In this document: positions 34,475 to 42,916 of the stretch, one piece after another | How positions within the stretch are numbered: the stretch's first letter is position 1 | Layout: each line of letters opens with the position of its first letter | Assembly (NCBI GenBank): GCA_031551865.1 | Contig: JAVBMY010000001.1 | Span: forward strand, 248,001-312,000 | DNA: 64,000 nt | Direction: 5' to 3' | From: Rikenella sp031551865 | GTDB taxonomy: Bacteria > Bacteroidota > Bacteroidia > Bacteroidales > Rikenellaceae | Made by a program: the position numbers and the translations under genes | Notes under the pieces: generated by a model | Database searches by the model: none | Seen by the model: the letters and a program-made list of their open reading frames with translations, nothing else | What the model was told of the DNA's origin: nothing

Positions 34475-37400
34475 CTATACCCACTTCACCAATGCGAAGT
34501 CCATGCGGTGCGGCAGGGCCGGGTTATTGGCGTAGATGCGGATGGCGGTGTCGTACGAGCCGCTGTTCTCTGGGATGGCTTCGAGGCGGAAGGTCACTAC
34601 GTTTCCTTCGGCTTCGGCACGGGTGAAGCCCATGCGTTTGTGGAGTTTGATCTTTTTGCTTTCGATCACTTCGTCGACGACGACCATTTCGACGCCGATG
34701 TCTTCGGGCATCAGCCCGTCGATGTCGACCTTGACTTCGAGGTTGTAGTGTTTCCCCATTTCGACCGAGCCGTGTCCCACGTCGTAGTTTTTGAACTCGA
34801 CCACGCGGATGTTGTCCCACGAGCGGCTCACGCGGCGTTTCCAGGCGGCGATCTCGCGCGCTTTGGCGAAGTCATCGGCTTTCATTTTCTCGTGGCGTGC
34901 GAAGAGCGGGGCGTAGAAGCGGTCTTCGTAGTCCTGCATCATGCGGTTGGTGGTGAAGTTCGAGGCCACCTCGGCAATGCATTTCTTGACCGAGTCGACC
35001 CAGCCGTGCGATATACCGTCGGACTCGCGGTTGTAGTAGAGCGGGGCGATCTCTTCTTCGATGGTGGTGTAGATGAGTTCGGCGTCCATTTCGTCCTGGT
35101 AGCGCGGGTCTTCGAAGGTGCTTTCGAGGGGCAGGGCCCAACCGGCGCCCTCTTTGTAACCTTCGACCCACCAGCCGTCGAGCACCGAGAAGTGCATCAC
35201 GCCGTTCATGGCGGCCTTTTCGCCCGATGTGCCGCTGGCTTCCAGGGGCCGCGTGGGGGTGTTCATCCATACGTCGACGCCTTGCACCATGCGGCGGGCG
35301 AGTTCCATGTCGTAGTTTTGAAGGAAGATGATCTTGCCCAGGAACTGCGGCATTTTCGACACTTCGACAATCCGTTTGATGAGGTCCTGCCCGGCTTTGT
35401 CGGCGGGGTGGGCCTTGCCCGCGAACACGAATTGTACGGGGCGTTCGGGGTCGTTGACGATGCGGGCCAGGCGATCCATGTTCGTGAAAAGCAGATGGGC
35501 GCGCTTGTAGGTGGCGAAACGGCGCGCGAAGCCGATGGTCAGCACGTCGTTGCGCAGCGAGTCCTGGATCTGCACCATCTGGCGCGGCGAATCGAAGCGG
35601 AACTGCGCGGGATCGGCCAGCCGCCGGCGAATGAGTTTCATCAGGCGCTCCTTGAGGTAGAGGCGCGAATTCCAGATCGTTTCGTCGTCGATCCCGTAGA
35701 CTTTGTCCCAGTTTTCCCTGGAGTAGTCGCCATTGCGGAATCCTTCGCCGAAGCGGCGGTAGAAAAGGTCTTTGAGGCGTGTGGCGGCCCAGGTGGGGAA
35801 GTGTACGCCGTTGGTCACGTAGCTGATGTGCAGTTCGTCGGGCAGGTAGCCGGGCCACATGTCGGCGAGGATATCTTTGCTCACTTCGCCGTGGAGCCAG
35901 CTGACGCCGTTCACCTCTTGCGAAAGGGTAGAGGCCAGCACGCTCATCGAGAATTTGGCCGAGGGGTCGCCGGGGTTGGTGCGCCCGAGGTTGATGAATT
36001 GCTCCCAGGTGATCTGCAGGCGGTCGGGATAGAACGACATGTACTGGCGGATCATGTCCTCGGGGAAGGCATCGTGGCCGGCGGGCACGGGGGTGTGGGT
36101 GGTGAAGAGCGACGAACTGCGCACGACTTCCATGGCTTCGCCGAAGCTCAGGTCGTGTTCGTCCATGTGGTTGTAGATGCGTTCGAGGCCGATGAAGGCA
36201 GCGTGCCCTTCGTTGCAGTGGTAGACGTCGGCTTCGAAGCCGAGGGCGCCCAGCACGCGGATGCCGCCGACGCCGAGCAGGAGTTCTTGTTTGAGGCGGT
36301 TCTCCCAGTTGCCTCCGTAGAGGTGGTGGGTGATCGAGCGGTCTTCTTCAAGGTTGAGGTCGTGGTCGGTGTCCATCAGGTAGAGCTCGGTGCGCCCCAC
36401 GTCGCAACGCCACACGCGGGCCACGACTTTGCGCCCGGGGAAGTTGAGGCTTACGCTGAGCCAGTTGCCCATTTCGTCGCGCACGGGGGTGATGGGCAGT
36501 TTGAAGAAGTTCTGGGGTTCGTAGCTGGCTTCCTGGTCGCCGGCGGTCGAAAGGCGCTGGGTGAAGTAGCCGTAGCGGTACAGCAGGCCCACGGCGGTCA
36601 TCGGCACGCCTTTGTCGCTCGATTCCTTGAGGAAGTCGCCGGCCAGGATGCCGAGGCCGCCGGAGTAAATCTTGAGCGAGTGGTGCAGGCCGTATTCCAT
36701 CGAGAAGTAGGCCACGCTGGGTTTTTTTGCGGCGATGGCGGGTTTGGCGGACATGTAGGCCTCGAACTGGGCGTACACGCTGTCGAGGCGGGCCAGAAAT
36801 TCTTGGTTTTCGGTCAGTTCGCGGAGTTGCGGCAGGGTCAGCCGGTCGAGCATGGCGATAGGGTTGCGGTCGACTTCGGCCCAAAGCTCGGGGCTGATGT
36901 ATTCGAACATGGCGCGGGCTTCGTCGCACCACGACCACCACAGGTTACGGCTCAGCACTTCGAGGGGGTGAAGGCGCTCGGGCAGGGTGCGTTCGATCAT
37001 CACGCGGCTCCAGTTGGGGCGGCTGCCCGAAAGGAGTTGCTGGCGCACCAACACTTGTTCGTGGGGCTCCGGAGCGGGGATTCCGCTGTCGGCGAGGATG
37101 CGGGCCACGCGCCGGGTCGACTGGGCGATGGCGATGCCGTAGAGGGTCAGATAATTGTCGAACAGGTTGCCCCACAGGGCGGTGGCGGCAATCTCGCGGG
37201 CCGAGTGGCGGTGGCGTTCCCAGGTGGGTTCGTCCATGGTGGCGTACGTGAGCAGAGTCGAGGCGATGGCCTGGGTGAGTTCGGCGCTGTTGAAGTCGTT
37301 GCGGGGTACGACGGTCACGCCTTCGTGTGCGCCTTCGGCGTAGCGTTCGACCCAAAGGCCGAATCCGGCCAGGGTGGTGGTGACGGTGGGCACCGAGAAG

Positions 37401-38752
37401 GCGATGCTTTCGAGGGGGGTGTAACCCCACGGCTCGTAGTACGACGGGAAAACGGTCACGTCCATCCCGGCCAACAATTCGTAGTAGGTCTTATTGAAAA
37501 TGCCGTCGTTGCCGTTGAGGTACGAGGGTACGAAGACGACTTTCACGTGTTTGCTGTTGTCGAGCAGGCCGCGCGAACGGAGCCGGTTCACGACGGGGTC
37601 GTTGTCGCGCTCGCCGAGGTAGTGGGTGCTGTTCAGCGCGTCGGAAGTGCTGATGGGGTCGCTGCTCTGCCCGCCGAGGATGGCTTGCAGGTCGCGGCGC
37701 GGGCCGTGGTTCCAGCAGGGCACCATGATGAAGGCGAGGATGTCGCGCTGTAGTGCCGGGTCGGCATTGAGCTGCGAGAGCGAGTCGATGAACTCGTCGA
37801 TGCCTTTGTTCTTGAATTCGTAACGGCCGCTGATGGCGATCATCAGGGGATTGTCCTGTACTTTGGTGCCGAGGGTGGCTTCGGCTACGCGTTGCAGCAT
37901 CTCGCGGGCTTCGCGGCGCTTGGCGGCGGCTTCGTCGCCCTGCCACACGAAACTGTTCTCGAAGCCGTTGGGGGTGATGGCGGCGGGCTGTTCGTCAAGC
38001 AGGGCTTTGCATTCGCGCTCGGTGATGTGGCTCACGGTGGCGAAGGCGTCGCAGTGGTGGGCGGCGGCTTTTTCGATGGAGTGTTTGGCCAGCACGCCGA
38101 ACTGGCGGGCCAGGTCGTCGGCGTTGAAGGTTTCGAGTTCGCTGTAGAGGGGCAGGCCGTGACCGGCGATGCAGCGTCCCATCACAGTGGCGTGGGTGGT
38201 GAAGACGGTGGCCACGGTCGAGCCGTTCTGGCGCAGGTAGAGGCCGCCGCTGACGGTCATCCATTCATGGAAATGGGCCACGGCGTGTTTGCCGGGCTGG
38301 CTGTGGAAGGCGACGTAGCTGGCGATCACTTTGCCGGCGGCGTGCCCGAAGAGCACGGGCTCGATGTAGTCCCACTGCCCGGTGATGGAATCGACTTTGT
38401 AGCCTTCCCAGAGCGACCCGAGGATCTGGTCTTTTTGTCCCATCATGTCGGAGTAGTTCACCAGGATGGCGATGGGCGAGCCTTTAATTTTCCAGCGTCC
38501 GACCCGTACGCGCAGGCCGTCGTTGTAGGCGAGCTGGCGCCACGCTGCGAGGAGTTCTTTGTCTTCCTCGAATTCGGGGTTCTCTTGTTCGCGGGTGAGA
38601 TCGGGCCCCACGACGATGTAGTTGTCGCCCAGCAGGGTAGTGGCGGTCAGTGCTTTGGTGCTGACGACGGTATGGATGCCGCCTATTTTGTTGCATACCT
38701 CCCAGCTGACTTCGAACAGCAGGTCGGGTATTTGTCGTACGGTTTCGCTCAT
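34475..38752 (-). CDS. glgP: Glycogen synthase-alpha-glucan phosphorylase fusion
   Basis: 1425 residues with two catalytic parts. Residues ~1-545 form a glycogen synthase-like glycosyltransferase (LLFEVSWEVCNKIGGIHTVV at the N-terminus, HFHEWM, PSYYEPWGYTPLE). Residues ~560-1350 form an alpha-glucan phosphorylase of the GT35 short type, with SMEYGLH, NEGHAAF and the pyridoxal phosphate lysine at K1179 in EASGTSGEKAAMNG. One polypeptide thus has both glycogen-building and glycogen-degrading (or maltodextrin-phosphorolysing) activity. Other Bacteroidetes encode these as neighbours. No glgB, glgC or debranching enzyme is adjacent. Confidence 0.92.
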   Translation of the reverse strand: MSETVRQIPDLLFEVSWEVCNKIGGIHTVVSTKALTATTLLGDNYIVVGPDLTREQENPEFEEDKELLAAWRQLAYNDGLRVRVGRWKIKGSPIAILVNYSDMMGQKDQILGSLWEGYKVDSITGQWDYIEPVLFGHAAGKVIASYVAFHSQPGKHAVAHFHEWMTVSGGLYLRQNGSTVATVFTTHATVMGRCIAGHGLPLYSELETFNADDLARQFGVLAKHSIEKAAAHHCDAFATVSHITERECKALLDEQPAAITPNGFENSFVWQGDEAAAKRREAREMLQRVAEATLGTKVQDNPLMIAISGRYEFKNKGIDEFIDSLSQLNADPALQRDILAFIMVPCWNHGPRRDLQAILGGQSSDPISTSDALNSTHYLGERDNDPVVNRLRSRGLLDNSKHVKVVFVPSYLNGNDGIFNKTYYELLAGMDVTVFPSYYEPWGYTPLESIAFSVPTVTTTLAGFGLWVERYAEGAHEGVTVVPRNDFNSAELTQAIASTLLTYATMDEPTWERHRHSAREIAATALWGNLFDNYLTLYGIAIAQSTRRVARILADSGIPAPEPHEQVLVRQQLLSGSRPNWSRVMIERTLPERLHPLEVLSRNLWWSWCDEARAMFEYISPELWAEVDRNPIAMLDRLTLPQLRELTENQEFLARLDSVYAQFEAYMSAKPAIAAKKPSVAYFSMEYGLHHSLKIYSGGLGILAGDFLKESSDKGVPMTAVGLLYRYGYFTQRLSTAGDQEASYEPQNFFKLPITPVRDEMGNWLSVSLNFPGRKVVARVWRCDVGRTELYLMDTDHDLNLEEDRSITHHLYGGNWENRLKQELLLGVGGIRVLGALGFEADVYHCNEGHAAFIGLERIYNHMDEHDLSFGEAMEVVRSSSLFTTHTPVPAGHDAFPEDMIRQYMSFYPDRLQITWEQFINLGRTNPGDPSAKFSMSVLASTLSQEVNGVSWLHGEVSKDILADMWPGYLPDELHISYVTNGVHFPTWAATRLKDLFYRRFGEGFRNGDYSRENWDKVYGIDDETIWNSRLYLKERLMKLIRRRLADPAQFRFDSPRQMVQIQDSLRNDVLTIGFARRFATYKRAHLLFTNMDRLARIVNDPERPVQFVFAGKAHPADKAGQDLIKRIVEVSKMPQFLGKIIFLQNYDMELARRMVQGVDVWMNTPTRPLEASGTSGEKAAMNGVMHFSVLDGWWVEGYKEGAGWALPLESTFEDPRYQDEMDAELIYTTIEEEIAPLYYNRESDGISHGWVDSVKKCIAEVASNFTTNRMMQDYEDRFYAPLFARHEKMKADDFAKAREIAAWKRRVSRSWDNIRVVEFKNYDVGHGSVEMGKHYNLEVKVDIDGLMPEDIGVEMVVVDEVIESKKIKLHKRMGFTRAEAEGNVVTFRLEAIPENSGSYDTAIRIYANNPALPHRMDFALVKWV

Positions 38753-38825
38753 ATTGCGGATGTTATGTGTGTGAATACGCGTGTTTTTCGGTCCGGGTGG
38801 CCTTTTGCAAAAGGCCTATAAGTTT

Positions 38826-38857
38826 CAAAGATAGCGATTCGGGGCGAAAAGTGCAAG
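38826..38857 (-). promoter_or_regulatory. Promoter of the synthase-phosphorylase gene
   Basis: On the minus strand: -7 TATCTTTG (38833-38826) and CTTG (38857-38854), spacing 20. About 74 bases before the start codon. Confidence 0.75.
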
Positions 38858-39056
38858 AATGGCGGGGTTTTTGTCCGAAATGAAGGGTGGGGTTGCGGGG
38901 TGCCGGAGCCAGTGCCGGCCGGATTGCGGGATATGGATCCGGAGGGGTGGATTTCCGGGTGTTCGGCGAGTGTTGCCGCCATAAAAGAGCCTTGCCGCCG
39001 GCGGGAGGGGGGGCTTTTGTCGAAGCAGTGGGGGGCCGGGCGATTGCCCGGGCAGA

Positions 39057-39087
39057 TTTGCGATGTCGAGGGAATTTTGTATTTTTG
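39057..39087 (+). promoter_or_regulatory. Promoter of the tRNA
   Basis: -33 TTTG (39057-39060) and -7 TATTTTTG (39080-39087), spacing 19, exact consensus; 32 bases before the tRNA 5' end. Confidence 0.85.
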
Positions 39088-39119
39088 TCGTCCCGGGACG
39101 GCTATTGCCTGTTCCCCAC

Positions 39120-39194
39120 GGGCCCATAGCTCAGTTGGTTAGTAGCACCTGACTCATAATCAGGGGGTCGCAGGATCATGCCCTGCTGGGCCCA
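39120..39194 (+). tRNA. tRNA with CAT anticodon (Met elongator or Ile2), unusual D and T arms
   Basis: The acceptor stem GGGCCCA/TGGGCCC is perfect and the anticodon loop is CTCATAA (anticodon CAT, 39155-39157) on a CCTGA/TCAGG stem. The D stem GCTC/G-T-AGC has an extra T at 39143 that must bulge. The T-loop reads ATCATGC instead of TTCRANN, with A at position 54 and T at position 58. The T stem GCAGG/CCTGC is intact, and CCA is not encoded. It has a strong promoter and a terminator, so it is probably transcribed; whether it is charged and used is uncertain. Confidence 0.8.
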
Positions 39195-39196
39195 CA

Positions 39197-39228
39197 GGCC
39201 GCAACGCATATGCGTTGCGGCCTTTTTT
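39197..39228 (+). terminator. Terminator of the tRNA
   Basis: Perfect palindrome GGCCGCAACGCAT/ATGCGTTGCGGCC followed by TTTTTT, two bases after the tRNA. Confidence 0.9.
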
Positions 39229-39243
39229 AATCGCATTAAGTTT

Positions 39244-39492
39244 ATGAAAAGAGAAAACGTCGAAGAGATTATCAAGAAGTATCGAAAAATAGATGCGGGG
39301 ATTGCTGACTATTTTGAAGAAGAAATCGATTTGCTCACGCACAGCGATTATGAAACAGAGAAAGACTTAATCGAAGCTTATAGAGAATCTATATCTAATT
39401 ACGAAGGTTCTGGCCCAGCTATGTCCTCAGAAGAAGATGATTCGGATCCTCTTACAGAATCAGATTTGATCACCGACAGATGGGATGATTAG
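39244..39492 (+). CDS. Small acidic protein of unknown function
   Basis: 82 residues from the ATG at 39244: MKRENVEEIIKKYRKIDAG, then an acidic helical stretch ending TESDLITDRWDD. Codons are AT-rich compared with neighbours, which suggests horizontal acquisition. It starts 15 bases after the tRNA terminator and is convergent with the zinc-ribbon gene. It resembles small immunity or SMI1-like proteins only by size and acidity; I do not recognise it. Confidence 0.6.
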   Translation: MKRENVEEIIKKYRKIDAGIADYFEEEIDLLTHSDYETEKDLIEAYRESISNYEGSGPAMSSEEDDSDPLTESDLITDRWDD

Positions 39493-39610
39493 AACTCGAA
39501 ATGTGATAGGGTAACTCGCAGGAAGCTTTTCTTTCGATCATCAATATGCTGTCGCAGGCTCACGCTTTTCCAAGCCCCCGGTCCGTAAAAACTTAAGCCG
39601 TAGTAAAAAG

Positions 39611-39647
39611 AAAGCGGGAGGATCGTATTGTACGATCCTCCCGCTTT
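39611..39647. terminator. Bidirectional terminator hairpin
   Basis: Exact 17-base arms AAAGCGGGAGGATCGTA / TACGATCCTCCCGCTTT with loop ttg; ends the minus-strand operon and may also stop the small acidic gene. Confidence 0.9.
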
Positions 39648-39673
39648 GTGTTCAGGGATGTTCGGCCCGCGGG

Positions 39674-40741
39674 TTATTGCAGGGCGTTGAACTTGGCCCA
39701 GCGTTCGTCGCGGGCGGTGTTGATGATCTTTTTCTTGTTCATGCCGGCGTAGATCTTCATGCCGAAGAAACCGAGCAGCAGGACGAGGCCGGTGTAGAAA
39801 CCCACGCTGAAGTTTACGGTGAACCACAGGATGACGAACAACGCCAGGGCGCCCCAGCCGATCATCTTGGCGATCTTGTAGGGGCTTTCGACGGCTTTCA
39901 CGCGGTCGTGGTCGACGGGCGTAGAGCCGACGGGGCCGTTGGTGCCCGTGCCGTCCATGATGATGTAGTGGTTCTCGTTGTCGTACTTGTAGTAGACCAT
40001 CCAGAAGGGCACGAAGGCCAGGCGTCCGTCGTGCTTGGGTTCGGCCGAGATGTTGCAGCGCAGGTCTTTCCAGTGTTCGCCGGGAATCTGGCGCTCGCAC
40101 TCGCGTTCGCCCTGGTATTTGAGGGTGCTTTCGCCGAAGCGGCTCCAGGTGGTTTCTTTGTCGAGGTTGTGGATCAGGAAGTTGTAGCCGTCGAGGTCGT
40201 TGGCATCAAAGGCCTTCGACAGGTGGGCGTTGTAGACATAGGTGCGCGAGTAGTCGACCAGCTCGGGACGGGCCTCGGGGCCTTCGTAGGCGAGGCACAG
40301 GAAGGCGTAGTTGCCTTTGGTGGTGCCGCTGTGGGGGCGGTAGCGGAGCACCTGTTTGTTTTTGATGGTGTCGCCGGATACGCGTACTTCGTTTTCATAC
40401 TGGCCGATCTGGCAGCTCCACGAGGCGTCGAATTTACCTTCGTACAGGAACATCGGCATGTAGATGCCCTCGATGTCGTCGAACGAGGTGAGTTCGAAGA
40501 TGTTCTGCGGGGTGTAGTCGGCGTTGATCAGGGCTTCGAAGGCGGCCTGCTCGAACTGGTCTTTGGTCACGTGGAAGGGGACGAGGCGTTCGGGCGAGTC
40601 GGTTTGTTTGCTCATGTTGCCGGTCACCTCGAATTCGGTGTGGCAGTAGGCGCAGGTGCGGATGCCGGAGAAAGGTTTGGTGGCGTTCAGGGTGCCGTGG
40701 CATTTGGGGCACTCGACTTGTTGCAGGGAAAATGATGACAT
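39674..40741 (-). CDS. Zinc-ribbon protein with C-terminal membrane segments (YdjG-like)
   Basis: 355 residues. The N-terminal TFIIB-type zinc ribbon has CPKC (C11, C14) and CAYC (C30, C33). A large soluble domain follows, including the W-rich KFDASWSCQIGQYENE and HWKDLRCN segments, then two hydrophobic helices (~290-335) and a basic tail. The arrangement recalls B. subtilis YdjG, a zinc-ribbon membrane protein encoded with the SPFH protein YdjI and PspA. An SPFH gene lies upstream on the same strand. The similarity is architectural and should be confirmed by structure. Confidence 0.7.
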   Translation of the reverse strand: MSSFSLQQVECPKCHGTLNATKPFSGIRTCAYCHTEFEVTGNMSKQTDSPERLVPFHVTKDQFEQAAFEALINADYTPQNIFELTSFDDIEGIYMPMFLYEGKFDASWSCQIGQYENEVRVSGDTIKNKQVLRYRPHSGTTKGNYAFLCLAYEGPEARPELVDYSRTYVYNAHLSKAFDANDLDGYNFLIHNLDKETTWSRFGESTLKYQGERECERQIPGEHWKDLRCNISAEPKHDGRLAFVPFWMVYYKYDNENHYIIMDGTGTNGPVGSTPVDHDRVKAVESPYKIAKMIGWGALALFVILWFTVNFSVGFYTGLVLLLGFFGMKIYAGMNKKKIINTARDERWAKFNALQ

Positions 40742-40837
40742 GCTTAGGGTTGTTTTTTAAGTGTTGGATATGTGTTAAGGGTTATTGAATCGGTATGGGG
40801 CGAGTCGGCCGCTTGGCGGTCCCGCGCTCACGGGTCG

Positions 40838-41587
40838 TTAGAAGCGGTTGCTGAGTTGCTGCTTGAGGGCTTCGACATCGGCGGTGGTGTTCTGAATGGT
40901 GCGCCGGGCAGCGGCGAACTGGGCTTGGGCGGCTTCGCCTTCGCTGTCGCGCAATTGGGTGAGCGCCTGTTTCACCACGATCAGCAGGTTGTTGAGCTCT
41001 TCGGCAATCTCGGGGGCTTTGGCCAGGTTTGCGGCGGGAATCATGTCGGTTTTCGAGATCAGGGCGTTGAGTTCGGCCTTACCCTTTTCAGTTTCGGCGT
41101 ACTCGATGCCTTTGCCGGCGATGGCCGAGGCGTAGAGCGACGAGAGCGAGGCAAACGACACACGGGTGGCGACCCGTTCGCGTTGCATCTGTTTCTGGGT
41201 TTCGTGGAACTCGGTCTGGTGCCTGGCTCCCTGGTTGACGTAGGCGATCACGATGATGTAGATCAGCGCCACGACGCCCTGCGCAGCGTAGTAGAAGCGG
41301 GGATCGAGGGATACGTCGGCCAGGATCAGGAGGCCGTAGACGACCATCAGTACGAGGGCCCAGACGGCGAATTGTACCACTTTGTAGAGCATCGACACGT
41401 TGGGCACGTTGTAGTTCTTGCGGCGGCTGATCCAGTAGAGGGCGCCGAAGAGCAGGCCTTCGAGCAGGCACAGGTAGGCGGTATTGAACCAGAAGAGGGG
41501 GCTCTTCTCGCCGGGGAACAGCACGAACGCCAGCACGATGGTGGCGATGATGGTCAGCGGGATCAGGAAAAGGGTGGTTTTTTTCAT
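40838..41587 (-). CDS. Membrane protein with four helices and a coiled-coil tail
   Basis: 249 residues. Four hydrophobic segments occupy ~1-140 (FLIPLTIIATIVLAFVLF, LCLLEGLLFGALYW, VWALVLMVVYGLLILA, GVVALIYIIVIAYV). A long charged alpha-helical region follows to the end (~145-249). I do not recognise a family. It lies 96 bases upstream of the zinc-ribbon gene on the same strand, so it belongs to the same envelope operon, possibly as the YdjH-like partner. Confidence 0.7.
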   Translation of the reverse strand: MKKTTLFLIPLTIIATIVLAFVLFPGEKSPLFWFNTAYLCLLEGLLFGALYWISRRKNYNVPNVSMLYKVVQFAVWALVLMVVYGLLILADVSLDPRFYYAAQGVVALIYIIVIAYVNQGARHQTEFHETQKQMQRERVATRVSFASLSSLYASAIAGKGIEYAETEKGKAELNALISKTDMIPAANLAKAPEIAEELNNLLIVVKQALTQLRDSEGEAAQAQFAAARRTIQNTTADVEALKQQLSNRF

Positions 41588-41654
41588 GTTGTTTGTAGTT
41601 TAAGTTCGGGGTATTTTGCCGCGATAATTATGGGGCGGCAGATCGTTTTGTTTT

Positions 41655-41760
41655 CATGGCTATTTGCAATTTTTGAAGGTGAGTTTCACGACCGCTTTCC
41701 TGGTGATCGGGTGGGTGTCGGAGGTTTTGTCGATGCCGAGTTTCTCAAACAAATCTTTTT
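41655..41760 (-). pseudogene. Orphan copy 3 of the lipoprotein C-terminal end, plus vestigial start
   Basis: In frame on the minus strand it reads a homolog of the last ~32 residues of the lipoprotein (LGIDKTSDTHPITRK, then AVVKLTFKNCK and a stop). Two bases on comes ATGAAAACAAAA, the same start as the small secreted genes, but the frame ends after nine codons. It marks a third repeat unit whose secreted gene was deleted. Confidence 0.75.
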
Positions 41761-42294
41761 CTATCGATTCAGCAGTGAGATCACTAAAAAGTTTGTTTTG
41801 TAAACCGTCAATGTGTACAGCCACCGCATGATCTCGCCCGTCATGGGGGTGATTACCTCCCTGTCGACTTTGAATACCGATTTGGCAGTCGCATAGGGGA
41901 TGTTGTTAGAATATCCTCCTCCCTTTTTTGCTATGTTCTCGTCAAAGACATTAATGAAATACTCGTCAGGGAAAGGTCTCCCGTGTTCTTCCTTGTAGCG
42001 ATAGGACGATATTTCTTCGAATATCAATTCTATCGAGCTGACATAGGGCGGTTTACCGTAATACCTGATCCCTTTGATCGGCAATTCCAGTTTGTTGAGG
42101 ATCTCTTTTAGGGGGCGGAAGTCGTATAGTCTATATCCGGGCTCGAAGTTTTCCAACATATATCTTGCCGTATCCCCATTGTATTCCGCCCAGGGTTTGT
42201 AGGCGTAATCCGTTCCCGGCCTTTGGGCTTTGGAGGTGATCGGGCCCGTTAATGCCATCGCAACAATCAATAATATTGACATTTTTGTTTTCAT
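41761..42294 (-). CDS. Small secreted protein, tandem copy B
   Basis: 177 residues from the ATG at 42294. The signal peptide MKTKMSILLIVAMALTGPIT is identical to copy A, and the mature part shares DYAYKPWAEYNGDTARY, RPLKEILNKLELPIKG and VITPMTGEIMRWLYTLTV. It differs in the central loop and the last 20 residues, a pattern of diverging duplicates. The frame extends upstream through the orphan tail but without a signal there. If the adjacent lipoprotein is toxic, this would be a periplasmic partner; that is inference. Confidence 0.75.
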   Translation of the reverse strand: MKTKMSILLIVAMALTGPITSKAQRPGTDYAYKPWAEYNGDTARYMLENFEPGYRLYDFRPLKEILNKLELPIKGIRYYGKPPYVSSIELIFEEISSYRYKEEHGRPFPDEYFINVFDENIAKKGGGYSNNIPYATAKSVFKVDREVITPMTGEIMRWLYTLTVYKTNFLVISLLNR

Positions 42295-42395
42295 GGCTAT
42301 CTGCAATTTTTGAAGGTGAGTTTCACGACCTCTTGCCTGGTGATCGGGTGGGTGCCGGAACCTTTGGAGATACTCAGCGGACCATCCGTCTTTTA
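42295..42395 (-). pseudogene. Orphan copy 2 of the lipoprotein C-terminal end
   Basis: Minus-strand frame reads ISKGSGTHPITRQ, then EVVKLTFKNCR and stop, matching the last ~29 residues of the lipoprotein, with the first part diverged (LSISKGSG for LGIDKTSD). It sits between secreted copies A and B with no start of its own. Confidence 0.8.
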
Positions 42396-42914
42396 TCAAT
42401 TCTGTAGTGAGCGAATTAAAAAGTTTGTTCTGGATACCGTCAATGTGTACAGCCACCGCATGATCTCGCCCGTCATAGGTGTAATCACCCATTGGTCGAC
42501 TTTGAATATTGATTTGGCAGTAGAATAAGGAATATTCCCTACCCCTCCCCCTGTGCTATTATCAAAAATAAAGATGACATATTCGTCAGGCAATGTTAGT
42601 CCGAATTGCTCTTTATAGCGGTAGGCGGATATTTCTTCGAACACCAATTGTATCGAACTGATATAAGGCGGTTTCCCGGAATACCTGACCCCTTTGATCG
42701 GCAATTCCAGTTTGTTGAGGATCTCTTTTAGGGGGCGGAAGTTAAAAGGTTCGTATCCTGGTTGGAAATTCTCTTTTAAATACCTTGCCGTATCTCCGTT
42801 GTATTCCGCCCAGGGTTTGTAGGCGTAATCCGTTCCCGGCCTTTGGGCTTGGGAGGTGATCGGGCCCGTTAATGCCATCGCAACAATCAATAATATTGAC
42901 ATTTTTGTTTTCAT
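42396..42914 (-). CDS. Small secreted protein, tandem copy A
   Basis: 172 residues from the ATG at 42914, two bases after the lipoprotein stop. Signal peptide MKTKMSILLIVAMALTGPIT with SQAQ cleavage, then a soluble alpha/beta domain: FEEISAYRYKEQFG, DEYVIFIFDN, AKSIFKVDQWVITPMTGE. Paralog of copy B. The close coupling to the JAB-like lipoprotein suggests a dedicated partner (immunity, inhibitor or subunit). I recognise no family. Confidence 0.78.
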   Translation of the reverse strand: MKTKMSILLIVAMALTGPITSQAQRPGTDYAYKPWAEYNGDTARYLKENFQPGYEPFNFRPLKEILNKLELPIKGVRYSGKPPYISSIQLVFEEISAYRYKEQFGLTLPDEYVIFIFDNSTGGGVGNIPYSTAKSIFKVDQWVITPMTGEIMRWLYTLTVSRTNFLIRSLQN

Positions 42915-42916
42915 GG

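Larger units (their letters stand above)
38753..39119. other. Divergent promoter region of glgP fusion and tRNA
   Basis: 367 bases holding a minus-strand promoter near the left end and a plus-strand promoter for the tRNA near the right end. The middle is GC-rich with no gene recognised. Confidence 0.6.

Noticed and set aside
34349..37753. A 1134-codon open frame on the plus strand
   Set aside because: Fully antisense to the synthase-phosphorylase gene; composition (very Val/Gly/Glu/His/Phe-rich) is that of a mirror frame in GC-rich coding DNA and no domain is seen.
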